Of a stretch of 25,792 bases of DNA, positions 14,858 to 23,325 are shown piece after piece. Position 1 is the first letter of the stretch. Every line of letters starts with the position of its first letter. Location of the stretch: assembly GCA_964393845.1 (NCBI GenBank), contig CAYMUX010000044.1, positions 1-25,792 of the forward strand, in the 5' to 3' direction. A model generated the notes under the pieces. The model ran no database searches, had not been told where the DNA came from, and saw only the letters and a list, made by a program, of their open reading frames with translations. The stretch is from UBA6902 sp964393845 (lineage in GTDB: Bacteria > Nitrospirota > Thermodesulfovibrionia > UBA6902). Both the position numbers and the translations under genes were made by a program.

Positions 14858-17794
14858 TTACAGTTCGGTATATATTGTTAAATATACTTGTGTTTCGCCG
14901 TTATCGGTAACTCCCCGCGCAATACCCATAGCAGGAGTGATCTTTAATTTATAACCCAGCACCATGTCCATCCGTGTTTCTACCCCGATGCCTGCTGAAA
15001 AATCCCGAAGGTCAAATCCCTTATTAAAACCCCAGACATTACCCGCATCCGCAAATGCAGCCAGGTGCACCCTGTCCCAGAAAAAGGGTTTAGTGTTCCA
15101 GCCCCTGAAAATGTATTTGATAGGGAGCCTATATTCCAATGAGCCTTTTATTACATGTTTCCCTGTCTCGAAACCTGGAGAAAAACCCCTGATTGAATAT
15201 ACATTCAGGTCAGAGGGAATCCCGCCGATCTGATAAGCCTGCTGAGCAATAAGGTCTCCGTCCGACCAGGCTCCTTTCAGGTTGAGATAAAGGACGTGAT
15301 GCCTTTTCAAACCAATGTACTCATCATAGTCAATGGCGCATTCATTCTGGTTCAGGCCGCCTCCCAGTCTTTCATTGTAATCTCTGTAGATAAAAGAAAT
15401 ATTCCTTCCCTCTTCCCTGCTGATTGAGTATGGATATTTCAATGCATCCACGTATCCCAGGCCGACGAATACATTATCTCTCCTGCCTTCATATACTTGA
15501 AGACCGTCAATGGTCCTGTTCTTTATGCCCGTTAGATGACTCAACTTTTTAGAATTATATCCGGCTATAAGACTCAATTTTGATTCAAGCGTACTGTAAA
15601 GGGGAAGACTGAGTCCCGCGGTAAGACCTCTCTGTCTTTCATAGTAATTATCATCATCGGAAAAAAGTTCCGAATAGCCGACCGGAACAGAATATGATCT
15701 CAGGAACAAGGTGGGATACCACCTGTCATAGACATAATCAATATCGTAATATCCCCGGCCGCTGACCCCTAATCCGCCCTGCATCACATAAGTATGATAT
15801 CCGAGCACGTCCTGCCCTGCTGTGAAGGCCCCGAATACAACTCCCTTATCATCAAATGTAAGGGTGGGCAGCCAGAATTTCGGCGTCAGGGTCTTCAGGG
15901 GACAGTATTTTTTACTGGCAGGCATTTCTTCCGAAAGCGCTTCTTCCTGCTCACCCTGGTCTCCTGCTGCCTGCTTAATAACCGGACGCTGCCACGACGG
16001 TGCTATCCTCGGGCTTAATAACGTTGAGGACCATTGCAAAGGGTCATATGGCATTTCTGCAATATAGAAGCCTTTTGAACTGTAGCCGGAGAAGAACATT
16101 TTTCTATTTGCCGCCGATACCTCCGGCTGGAATGCGCCCCCAAGTACATGAGTGATCTGATAAATCTCTTTATCGGTAAGGGAATATGCAAACAGGTTAT
16201 AAACGCCTGTTCTCTCAGATGTATAAATTATATACTTTCCGTCAGGAGACCATACGGGATAGATATTATCGTAGTCTGTAACAATCAATGTCTCTATGGT
16301 CTTTGAGGCCGCGTTAAGCAACTCAATAGATGTTTGACCTGAATTATTGTGCCTCGAAAATACAATATATTGTCCGTCCGGCGACCATCGCGGAGATGAT
16401 AAGGCAACGTCTTTAAGATCAGTAATTACCTCGATCTTTGCAGAGTCATTTTCCAAAAAAGCAATATTCTGTTTCCCCGTCCCGATCTTTATAAAGACTG
16501 TCCTTTTCCCATCGGGTGAGACATCGACATCTTTGGCCCTTATATTTTTTGTAATCCTTTTTACCGAATGATCGTCAAGATTAAATGAATAAATGTCCTG
16601 GTATAAGTTATAGCTGTTTTTTAATTCAGCCTGTGTGAAATACAGTTTCTTGCCGTCAGGAGACCAGGAAAGGCTGTGGTCCGAGGGGAATCTTCTTACA
16701 GTCGAAAGCTCTTCAAAAGTCCCGGCATCAAGGATTACAATTTCTTCATGAGAGTGAGGATCACGCCTGTTCACGGCAATATACTTTCCCCCGGGCGAGA
16801 TACGGGGATTGGTTATGTTCTCCCCTTTGATAGGAAGTTTTTGATATTTTGTTACAGGCTGTGTATTAAGCAGTTTAATCTTTTCATTCTGTTCTGTCTT
16901 CAATTTACTTATCATGTCTCTGTACAGTTCCGCATAATTCAGTCCCGTCAATCTCTCAGGAGGCGCGCTTATAAAGAAAGGGAACCTCGATGAATGTGAT
17001 ATATTGAGATCGCCAAGTGTTTCTTTGCTTTTTATCCCGGCGATATATTTCTCAAGCAGCATGCCGTAAATATACGGAACGTTCCCGGCCGGCCAGTCAG
17101 GGACGTCTCCGTTGAGCTCGTCAACACGTGGTAATCTGTCTTCCAGGACAGCCATTCGGAAAATCATTTCAACATAGGAGCTTCGTCCCCTTCCCGATGA
17201 AGTCAGGTCCGTCTCTGCCCACGTAGCAATCCCCTCAAGCCACCAGTCCGGCATAAAGACATTCGGCGGGGCGGTTGCCAGAAATAATATAATTGACAAC
17301 GGATCGTATCCCGGCAGGGTCTTGCCAAAAATGCTTCTCATCACCGTAGAATAACCGTTTACAGGATCCATGGTAAGTATATGGGAATATTCATGCAGCA
17401 ATACAAGTTCAAGCCAGTTGTCGTATTCTCCTATGGTCATATCAGGAAGCGGGGGCACTACAAATATATACATTGCATTATATGGCAGGACTGTCGCCAT
17501 GCCGTTGGCAAAATCCATGTTGTCAAGCAACACAATTTGAGTTTTTTCATCCGGAGACCACTGGAAGGCAGAAGACAATTTATTATGCATGTCTTCTGAA
17601 ATAGACGCCGTTTTATCGGCAATCTCCTCGAGTCCCTGGTGAAAATGAATGACAAAATGCTCCGTCTCTATTGTTGAAAACTTAAACGATGGATCTATTG
17701 TCGCAGAATACGATAACTGCGGATTCAGCAATAACATCCCGGCAACTAATAAATGTATTGTTAAAATAAAAGAGTTAACGATTGATTTATTCAT
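14858..17794 (-). CDS. Outer-membrane HExxH peptidase-like / WD40-like propeller / Omp85 barrel fusion
   Basis: About 978 aa from the ATG at 17794, chosen because AGAGGTGG precedes it and it gives a clean signal peptide (MNKSIVNSF start, cleavage near YSA); a longer frame opens at 17830. Residues 40-310: gluzincin-like metallopeptidase (peptidase MA-like) with H134-E135-x-x-H138 and a downstream WWLEGIATWAE giving the third ligand (E187). Residues 325-590: about six PD40/TolB-type blades with repeated SPDGK motifs. Residues 680-978: Omp85/BamA-type outer-membrane barrel (GLGVSGRGYYD, ADAGNVWGF, GIGVETRMDMVLGYKLKI). The sequence predicts an outer-membrane protein with a periplasmic or surface protease and propeller. 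Substrate unknown. Confidence 0.85.
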   Translation of the reverse strand: MNKSIVNSFILTIHLLVAGMLLLNPQLSYSATIDPSFKFSTIETEHFVIHFHQGLEEIADKTASISEDMHNKLSSAFQWSPDEKTQIVLLDNMDFANGMATVLPYNAMYIFVVPPLPDMTIGEYDNWLELVLLHEYSHILTMDPVNGYSTVMRSIFGKTLPGYDPLSIILFLATAPPNVFMPDWWLEGIATWAETDLTSSGRGRSSYVEMIFRMAVLEDRLPRVDELNGDVPDWPAGNVPYIYGMLLEKYIAGIKSKETLGDLNISHSSRFPFFISAPPERLTGLNYAELYRDMISKLKTEQNEKIKLLNTQPVTKYQKLPIKGENITNPRISPGGKYIAVNRRDPHSHEEIVILDAGTFEELSTVRRFPSDHSLSWSPDGKKLYFTQAELKNSYNLYQDIYSFNLDDHSVKRITKNIRAKDVDVSPDGKRTVFIKIGTGKQNIAFLENDSAKIEVITDLKDVALSSPRWSPDGQYIVFSRHNNSGQTSIELLNAASKTIETLIVTDYDNIYPVWSPDGKYIIYTSERTGVYNLFAYSLTDKEIYQITHVLGGAFQPEVSAANRKMFFSGYSSKGFYIAEMPYDPLQWSSTLLSPRIAPSWQRPVIKQAAGDQGEQEEALSEEMPASKKYCPLKTLTPKFWLPTLTFDDKGVVFGAFTAGQDVLGYHTYVMQGGLGVSGRGYYDIDYVYDRWYPTLFLRSYSVPVGYSELFSDDDNYYERQRGLTAGLSLPLYSTLESKLSLIAGYNSKKLSHLTGIKNRTIDGLQVYEGRRDNVFVGLGYVDALKYPYSISREEGRNISFIYRDYNERLGGGLNQNECAIDYDEYIGLKRHHVLYLNLKGAWSDGDLIAQQAYQIGGIPSDLNVYSIRGFSPGFETGKHVIKGSLEYRLPIKYIFRGWNTKPFFWDRVHLAAFADAGNVWGFNKGFDLRDFSAGIGVETRMDMVLGYKLKITPAMGIARGVTDNGETQVYLTIYTEL

Positions 17795-17955
17795 ACCCAC
17801 CTCTTTTAAAGAATATTTCAGGATAATCAAAACAAGAATGTGCTCTAATATATAATATTTAACCCAGAAGATGCGATAATAAATTTATCGAGTTAAACAA
17901 ATTATTTTTCAATGTCTGCATTGTTTGGGTTAAGGAGTGGGCTGAGGAAGTCATT

Positions 17956-18774
17956 CTACAGAGCCAAAAGCGCAGGCATGAGTTCATCGTGCCTTGAGAG
18001 TATCTTCTTGAACATTTCTACAATGCCCCTTCCGAGTACATAGATTGAGTGGGTATCAAGATATGTATCGGCGGTACTATCAAAAAGGAGCTTGAGATTG
18101 GACTCGAAGTGATCTTCCGGCTTCCAGTATAGGATGAGAAACGGCACCTTTGGAAGCGGATGAATAACCCGCGCGTAGTCGGCAGAAAAGCCTTCTACAT
18201 TTTTACTGCCGAAGATGTTAAGCAAATCAAAAAATATATCTGTATGGGATTCGGCAAGCTGATGCAGCGGTTTCTCGCATCTCCAGTTGAAATACCGGGA
18301 CATGGCCGCGCCCTTCTTCAATTCTTCAAAAGAAATCCACCTGCCTGAGAAGCCGGCGTTTCCAGCCGTTTTGATATATTTAAGCAGCGGCATCATTATC
18401 CACATATGAATGTGACATACGGATTCTATATTACCCTTGTTGTCGATAAAAAAATCCTTGCCGAGGCAGTTAATGCGCAGCCGGTCATTGACTAGCTCCG
18501 CCCCCAGACCCTCTGCCACAGCGCTGAAATCTACTTCCGATATAGCATGTTTGAGCGGCCCTATTGTAGCTTCAAAGTCTTTATCCCGGTCTCTCCTGAA
18601 AATCTGCCCGTCAAGCTCCCTTGCAGCTTCTTTATCGAAATGCGGGCAGTCTTCGATACTTTTGTCGCCGTGTACAACTGAGAGGGCAAAGGCCATGCAT
18701 GTAGGTATCCCGCAGTCGCGGCAATTTGATTTGTTAAGACGTTTGTATATTTCCAGATGATTTATCTTTGACAT
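17956..18774 (-). CDS. DUF3786 protein with N-terminal [4Fe-4S] domain
   Basis: A 272-aa protein. An N-terminal iron-sulfur motif C18-x2-C21-x4-C26 with C43 has the spacing of the Fe-S domain found in corrinoid/CO-dehydrogenase-type and related anaerobic proteins. The rest matches DUF3786: a VCHIHMWIMMPLLKYI block, GRWISFEELKKG, and the end region LPKVPFLILYWKPEDHFES with DSTADTYLD. This family occurs mainly in strict anaerobes and has no firm function. No good ribosome site precedes the ATG; a possible 27-codon membrane peptide ends 3 nt before it and may couple translation. Confidence 0.85.
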   Translation of the reverse strand: MSKINHLEIYKRLNKSNCRDCGIPTCMAFALSVVHGDKSIEDCPHFDKEAARELDGQIFRRDRDKDFEATIGPLKHAISEVDFSAVAEGLGAELVNDRLRINCLGKDFFIDNKGNIESVCHIHMWIMMPLLKYIKTAGNAGFSGRWISFEELKKGAAMSRYFNWRCEKPLHQLAESHTDIFFDLLNIFGSKNVEGFSADYARVIHPLPKVPFLILYWKPEDHFESNLKLLFDSTADTYLDTHSIYVLGRGIVEMFKKILSRHDELMPALLAL

Positions 18775-18777
18775 TTT

Positions 18778-18861
18778 TTATAATTTCGATACTGCTTCCT
18801 TTAAAATATTATATCCAATATAAGCGCCAAAGAACAGAAGTGCAAAAAAGTGAATAAGCAC
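18778..18861 (-). CDS. Possible 27-aa single-span membrane peptide upstream of the DUF3786 gene
   Basis: GTG 18861 to TAA 18778 encodes VLIHFFALLFFGAYIGYNIL followed by KEAVSKL: one strong hydrophobic helix with a charged C-terminal end. The stop lies 3 nt before the DUF3786 ATG, which itself lacks a ribosome site. No strong ribosome site is seen for the peptide either, so it remains a candidate. Confidence 0.25.
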   Translation of the reverse strand: MLIHFFALLFFGAYIGYNILKEAVSKL

Positions 18862-18958
18862 GGAAGACCGGACGGGCTGGCAGGGTTTTCGCTATTAATT
18901 CATTGCCGATATAGGATATCATGACTACATTATCATAATCATAAGGATGATGTGAAAA

Positions 18959-20452
18959 ATGAAAGATAAAGCATCAAGCCAGGAACTCCATCATGAAATT
19001 TTCGGCTCTGTCCTGGATAGAGGCGAGATGACCCCGTATCTGTTATTGGGGACTGAGAATTACGAAACCGCCCTCAGACAGGCCGCTAAAATGATGGGCA
19101 ACCGCGGGTTTGATACATTAGGAAAATATGAGCTGCCTGAGAGTGAAAAAACCAGGGCGCTGAAGTATGTCGAACAGGTGTACAAGTACGTTATTAATTC
19201 CATGTTCCCTTTTTTAAGAAATCATCTGGAAAAACTCGAATCATTGAATTCCGGGAATTATGGACTTTACCTGAATTGTCTCCAAAGCATCGGTGATATA
19301 GAATCGATATTGAACAATCGGGAGTTCCGGGAGATAATCAGGGAAGACGCCCGGAATCTCTTTCTCCTGGCCTCATCACAAAAGTACCCCCATGTCTTTT
19401 ATGGTTATAAAGGAGAAGACATGAATATCCCGGCCCAATGGCAGAAGACAGCCTGCTCCATTCTCAAGATGGCCCATCTGATTAAATCAATAGAAGAGGA
19501 CAGCCAGGATGTAAACGACTATGCCCAATTAGGGTTGTTCCTGGAAATACAGGGACAAAACCTGAATGACTTATACAATTACAACTGGCAGAATCCGAAG
19601 CATCTTCCGGAAAGTGAAGCTGCGCAAAGGGCCTTTGTCAAGATTTCCACTTTTTTTCATAAGCTTCAGGAGTCGGTCGGGTTAGACACGAATAAAAACT
19701 GCCTCGTGTTCAACAGCGGAGACGGCATTGAGGTTGACATTGTGGAGATCAAGTCCAGGTTAAAGAGCCCGGAAAGCATGTTTACCAAACTGGGTAAGGA
19801 CGTGGAAGGAGAGGCCCATAACATCAGGGACATCCTTGCGATCACTTTTATTCTGAAGAGTAAGGACGACACGTTAAAGCTTTTTCATGCATTGCAGAAA
19901 AGAGGCGTCATACTGCAGGAAAACACGCTGTCTTCGTCTATAACCCAGACGCTTTTTGATGAGCCGGAGAGCATGGTGGAAGCAGTAAAAAGTCTGATGA
20001 TCAGCCTCTACAAAAGCAAAGGCATGCATGAAATGCCTGAAGGAAAAGAATTGCTCGATCATGCGCGGAACTTCTATAAGGCCCTTAGTGTCAATACAGC
20101 AAAAAACCCGCACTCATCGCAGGGGCATAAAAAGTTCCAGTGCAAAATAAATTTTTGTGTGCCCATTCACCGCAAGACCGGAACAAACGAGATCATTATC
20201 CCAGGGACAACCGCATACTCAAAGAGACATCAGCTCGATAAAAAAACCGAACAGCACACCCTGTCTTTAGAGCTTCGCATTTCCGATGAAGAAAGCTGGC
20301 ACACGTCCGAGCAAAGGGGAGACTCCCACCACGATGCCTATAAGTTCCGCCAGTTAATTGCAGTAGTGAACAGGGTTTTTAAAGATACGTTTCATCTGCC
20401 GAAAGATAGCTTTGATCAGTTAAGGGAAGACCAGAAAAAACTGTTCCCTTAA
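18959..20452 (+). CDS. Large protein with RelA/SpoT-like nucleotidyltransferase segment, function unknown
   Basis: A 497-aa soluble protein. An all-helical N-terminal half (residues 1-240) has no motif that I recognise. Near residues 262-305 there is KSRLKSPESMFTKLG followed by IRDILAITFIL, which resembles the RelA/SpoT synthetase signature (GR-hKSP.Sh..K, then D-hhG-hRhI), where this part binds ATP and GTP. A C-terminal block with charged and His-rich stretches (SEQRGDSHHDAYKF) follows. No HD hydrolase motif is visible. It stands alone. It may be an alarmone synthetase relative, a toxin of the ToxSAS type, or a divergent nucleotidyltransferase of unknown role. The coding call is sure, the family moderately so. 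Confidence 0.75.
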   Translation: MKDKASSQELHHEIFGSVLDRGEMTPYLLLGTENYETALRQAAKMMGNRGFDTLGKYELPESEKTRALKYVEQVYKYVINSMFPFLRNHLEKLESLNSGNYGLYLNCLQSIGDIESILNNREFREIIREDARNLFLLASSQKYPHVFYGYKGEDMNIPAQWQKTACSILKMAHLIKSIEEDSQDVNDYAQLGLFLEIQGQNLNDLYNYNWQNPKHLPESEAAQRAFVKISTFFHKLQESVGLDTNKNCLVFNSGDGIEVDIVEIKSRLKSPESMFTKLGKDVEGEAHNIRDILAITFILKSKDDTLKLFHALQKRGVILQENTLSSSITQTLFDEPESMVEAVKSLMISLYKSKGMHEMPEGKELLDHARNFYKALSVNTAKNPHSSQGHKKFQCKINFCVPIHRKTGTNEIIIPGTTAYSKRHQLDKKTEQHTLSLELRISDEESWHTSEQRGDSHHDAYKFRQLIAVVNRVFKDTFHLPKDSFDQLREDQKKLFP

Positions 20453-20465
20453 TAATAACTCGGAC

Positions 20466-20672
20466 TCAGCTTTTTGCCGCCGTTTCCGCGTCTTCCATAT
20501 AATCGCGCAAAAACTGTTCCTCTTCATCATCCCAGAAAAGGTTCATGCCTGTCTCCTTTTTCACCCTGATCAATTCCTGCGCCAATATCAACAGCAGGTC
20601 CTCTGCCGAGGCCCACGCAATCTGATCATCCCTGTATTTCTTATATGTTGAACCGCCTTCTGAGCATTTCAT
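20466..20672 (-). CDS. Small acidic hypothetical protein
   Basis: 68 aa from the ATG at 20672, chosen because GGAAAGGAG stands 8 nt before it; the longer frame to 20759 overlaps that site. The protein is helical and acidic (DDEEEQFLRDYMEDAE), with no transmembrane stretch. It is convergent with the RelA/SpoT-like gene (14 nt between stops) and upstream of no partner. I do not recognise it; it could be an antitoxin-like or adaptor peptide. Confidence 0.55.
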   Translation of the reverse strand: MKCSEGGSTYKKYRDDQIAWASAEDLLLILAQELIRVKKETGMNLFWDDEEEQFLRDYMEDAETAAKS

Positions 20673-20845
20673 ATCATCGTCTCCTTTCCATATCATAAAT
20701 ATAGTCGCCATATATGAAGAAAATATGAAGTATTGATAGGAACGTTCCAGCCGTTTCATCCGACGGCGGAACAGGTTTCGTTATGTTTATTGAGGCTTTC
20801 TAAATATCCTTTAATGGGTGTCCCTATTCCTTACTCTGATTATAT

Positions 20846-21226
20846 TTATTTCAAAGATAATAGTATCTTTTTATCGGGATAATGGTCTTTATTCCGCGTG
20901 GCAATTTTATGTCCTCTGACAACAGCGGTTGCATTAACAAGACAGTCAATGGAAGTCAGGGTTATTCCCTCTTTTCTGTAACGCCTGTAGATATCTCCAG
21001 CCTTTTTGGTGATTTCAATGTCTACAGGCTCAATGCTGCAGGCATCAATAAAATTCTCCGTATCCTCTGCTTCATCGTCTCTCATCCCTGCATACAGTTC
21101 ATAGGCTGAAAGAATACTCAAATATGCCGTATTTCCGTCCCACAGCGAAAGCAAGAGTTCATTGGCATATTGATCACCGCGAAGATAGTCAATGGCAATA
21201 TCGGTATCAACGATTACGGTCTGCAT
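20846..21226 (-). CDS. vapC: PIN-domain toxin (VapC type)
   Basis: A 126-aa PIN-domain ribonuclease. The acidic active-site residues can be placed at D7 (VDTDIAID), E43 (SAYELYAG), D94 (SIDCLVNA) and D114 (RNKDHY). VapC toxins cleave tRNA or rRNA and stop growth unless bound by the antitoxin. It overlaps the antitoxin gene by 20 nt, antitoxin first, as usual for type II modules. Length normal, apparently intact. Confidence 0.92.
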   Translation of the reverse strand: MQTVIVDTDIAIDYLRGDQYANELLLSLWDGNTAYLSILSAYELYAGMRDDEAEDTENFIDACSIEPVDIEITKKAGDIYRRYRKEGITLTSIDCLVNATAVVRGHKIATRNKDHYPDKKILLSLK

Positions 21227-21443
21227 AGCGCCGCCTGTCTTCTTTTCTTATGTCACTAACGATATCAACGCTGCGTTTGTCTCTTTTCCCCCATTTTCCA
21301 AAACTGGACATCGCCTTTTCAACTTTCTTTTTCCTCAGATATTCCTTAAGAGCTTCGGCTACAACAGAGCTAAAGTTGTCCGACAGCTTTTTTGCCTCAT
21401 TGAAAATATCATCGGGTATATTAATAGAAGTTTTTACTGACAT
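21207..21443 (-). CDS. Ribbon-helix-helix antitoxin of the PIN toxin
   Basis: 78 aa. The N-terminus KTSINIPDDIFNEAKKL is a ribbon-helix-helix DNA-binding domain, and the basic tail (GKWGKRDKRS to the end) should wrap the toxin. GAGGAGG precedes the ATG. The module is expected to repress its own promoter, which lies next to the palindromic repeat at 21468. Confidence 0.85.
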   Translation of the reverse strand: MSVKTSINIPDDIFNEAKKLSDNFSSVVAEALKEYLRKKKVEKAMSSFGKWGKRDKRSVDIVSDIRKEDRRRYADRNR

Positions 21444-21467
21444 GTTAACCTCCTCTAAATAAAATTA

Positions 21468-21530
21468 TTGTCATTCCGGCGGCTCTGTCCGGCCTACTGT
21501 TGGCTTGACCGGGGCTTGTTGGAATGACAA
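21468..21530. repeat. Palindromic intergenic element with TTGTCATTCC ends, copy A
   Basis: TTGTCATTCC (21468-21477) and GGAATGACAA (21521-21530) are exact inverted ends around a GC-rich centre. Together with the related copy at 23260 it represents a MITE/REP-like dispersed element. It lies just upstream of the antitoxin gene and may affect its promoter. Confidence 0.8.
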
Positions 21531-21643
21531 ATACTATAACTACTTATTATTATATAGTATTACTAAAAGGTATGCAATTATTACATTTCAATATTTACAG
21601 CTTGGGGTCAGGCTCCGACAATTGACACTCATTTCGCAGGCAG

Positions 21644-21898
21644 ATGTTAATTGAGGCTGTAAATGAATTGTTGGCAGGAGACCTTAACGCAGGCAAAGCG
21701 GCCCTCCGTGATTATATTAACGCGACCATTACTTTTGAGGGGCTCGCAAAGAAAATCAGGAAACCCAGTAAAAGCCTTCATCGCATGTTCGGCCCTCAAG
21801 GCAATCCGCGGGCTGATAATATCCTTGAAGTCATTAAAATATTGCAGGCGCATGAACATATAACGCTGCGTGTTAAAGCTACACGTATGGCTGCATAA
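21644..21898 (+). CDS. HigA-like addiction-module antidote (HTH), orphan
   Basis: 84 aa of the COG3636-type antidote family: LIEAVNELLAGDLNAGKAAL, then a helix-turn-helix (FEGLAKKIRKPSKSLHRMF), then the family's GPQGNPRADNILEVIKIL ending. Its partner is normally a HigB/RelE-like toxin directly upstream. Here the preceding 110 nt hold only repeat-like DNA (GGGGTCAGGCTC at 21604) and no toxin frame, so this is an orphan antitoxin, or the toxin was lost. The ribosome site is weak. Confidence 0.75.
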   Translation: MLIEAVNELLAGDLNAGKAALRDYINATITFEGLAKKIRKPSKSLHRMFGPQGNPRADNILEVIKILQAHEHITLRVKATRMAA

Positions 21899-22120
21899 GA
21901 CTCACGCCTTTACTCTTACAAATGATGCGGCAGATACGAGATGGCATCATGTCGCGGTAAAACATTTATTTACAAATGCTCTTCGTACTCTACGGGGCCA
22001 AGTGATTCCCATGTTAGAACAGTTTTCTTGCGGACAATTTCAAGGGCAGACCCCTTGTCTTTTCTATTTTTGTAAGACTGGCCTCTTGCTCTTTTCCACC
22101 ACAAAAAGCATAATAACAAC

Positions 22121-22483
22121 ATGAAAGTGGTGGAAAATGACAAGGTCATAAGCGGGATGCTCCGTGATGAATATAACCGTTGTCAGGAGATGCTTGATAG
22201 CCTTGAAAAGTCAGTAATTAAACTTCCTAAAGGCGCGATAAACGAACGGAAAAAGAGATACAAGGGCAAAGTATATTTATACTCTTACCTGAAATATCGC
22301 GAAGGTGAAAAAGTTATCAGCAAGCATATACCGAATAAAGAAGTGCAGGAAATAGTTAAGAAGCTTGAACTGAGGAAAAAGTATGAGAAGGAAATACAGT
22401 CCTACAAAAAGAAAATTGTCTATCTGAACAAACTCACTAAAACCGGCAAAAAAAGGGGACATGGAAACATCGCTTCAGGATAA
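22121..22483 (+). CDS. DUF6788-like coiled-coil protein, partner of a nucleotidyltransferase
   Basis: 120 aa, very basic. The core LPKGAINERKKRYKGKVYLY followed by a YREGEKVISKHI stretch resembles the short DUF6788-type domain; the C-terminal third is a lysine-rich coiled coil. No clear ribosome site at the first ATG; an internal ATG at 22157 is an alternative. It overlaps the nucleotidyltransferase gene by 23 nt, so the two are translated together and probably act together, in the manner of a toxin-antitoxin pair. Confidence 0.65.
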   Translation: MKVVENDKVISGMLRDEYNRCQEMLDSLEKSVIKLPKGAINERKKRYKGKVYLYSYLKYREGEKVISKHIPNKEVQEIVKKLELRKKYEKEIQSYKKKIVYLNKLTKTGKKRGHGNIASG

Positions 22484-23147
22484 AAACATTTTTCCGTCAG
22501 AAGTCACAGAACTTCTTCAGGCTCTATATTCGGTCGATTTTTTTGACGAGTCCCTGCTGATCGGAAGCTGGGTCATGCCTCTCTATCAGGAGGCTTTCGG
22601 CATTCATTATGTTTTGCGCACAATGGATATCGATTTTGCAGTCAAGTTTGCTCTTTCTGACAGAGATAAAAAAGTAGACCTTGAAAAAGTCATTACTGAT
22701 CTCGGTTATATCCCTGTAGTTATGCAGTCGGGCATTCGCAAGTTTACCCGTGAAAACTTCACTGTTGAATTCGTAGCCCATCGGAAAGGCGGAAGAGATG
22801 ACCAGATTGTGTCAATCAGAAAATGGAATATCACAGCTTCACCCCTCCCTTTTGTTGACCTCCTGCTTGGTTTTTCATTCATGGCTGATTTTGGAAGTTT
22901 CAAGGTAAGAGCGCCGTTGCCTGAAGCCTTCTTTGTCCATAAGTTAATTGTTGCACAAAGAAGACTCGGGGAGGGCAAGAAAGATAAAGATCTCGATCAG
23001 TGTTCAATCATTGCCCGGCAGCTCAATCCCGCCCGTTTAGATACGGTTGTCGGATCATTGAAGCTCAGCAGGAAAACGCAGAAAGCGTTGAGAGCTTCAT
23101 GCAAGGCGATTGATTTTCCCCCACAAAAGTTGAGATTACAGCAATGA
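22461..23147 (+). CDS. MNT-type nucleotidyltransferase (GSU2403-like), likely toxin-antitoxin component
   Basis: 228 aa. The nucleotidyltransferase fold is marked by G35-S36-W, RTMDID with D56 and D58, and a third acidic E103 in TVEFVAHR, so the catalytic set is complete. Such proteins are related to the AbiEii/MenT toxins that transfer nucleotides to tRNA, but also to harmless transferases. AAAGGGG precedes the ATG, which lies inside the end of the basic coiled-coil gene. Function is inferred from fold and pairing. Confidence 0.75.
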   Translation: METSLQDKNIFPSEVTELLQALYSVDFFDESLLIGSWVMPLYQEAFGIHYVLRTMDIDFAVKFALSDRDKKVDLEKVITDLGYIPVVMQSGIRKFTRENFTVEFVAHRKGGRDDQIVSIRKWNITASPLPFVDLLLGFSFMADFGSFKVRAPLPEAFFVHKLIVAQRRLGEGKKDKDLDQCSIIARQLNPARLDTVVGSLKLSRKTQKALRASCKAIDFPPQKLRLQQ

Positions 23148-23259
23148 TGTGGCGGAAATCGGGAAAGTCCCTTTTAAAATAGAATATCTCAAGGTTTAAG
23201 CCAGACCCCTTTCGTCTTCCATCATTACGTCCCCAACGTCCGGCATACTTTTATTTTTC

Positions 23260-23325
23260 TTGTCATTCCGGCAGTCTCCCCGATTACTACCTTCGGGGAC
23301 AGGCTTAAGCCGGAATCCAGTTCCT
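23260..23325. repeat. Palindromic intergenic element, copy B, interrupting hicB
   Basis: It starts TTGTCATTCCGGC like copy A and ends CCGGAATCCAG, with an internal stem CCCCGA/TCGGGG-type. On the minus strand it enters the hicB frame at about codon 30 and supplies the stop codon. The two copies differ in the centre but share the ends. Confidence 0.75.

Noticed and set aside
21501..21516. TGGCTTGACCGGGGCT as a third sigma-54 promoter
   Set aside because: GG-N10-GC spacing fits, but the -12 box lacks TTGC and the site lies inside the palindromic repeat.
21870..22124. 84-codon plus frame after the HigA-like gene
   Set aside because: Begins inside that gene in another phase, unusual composition, no family resemblance.
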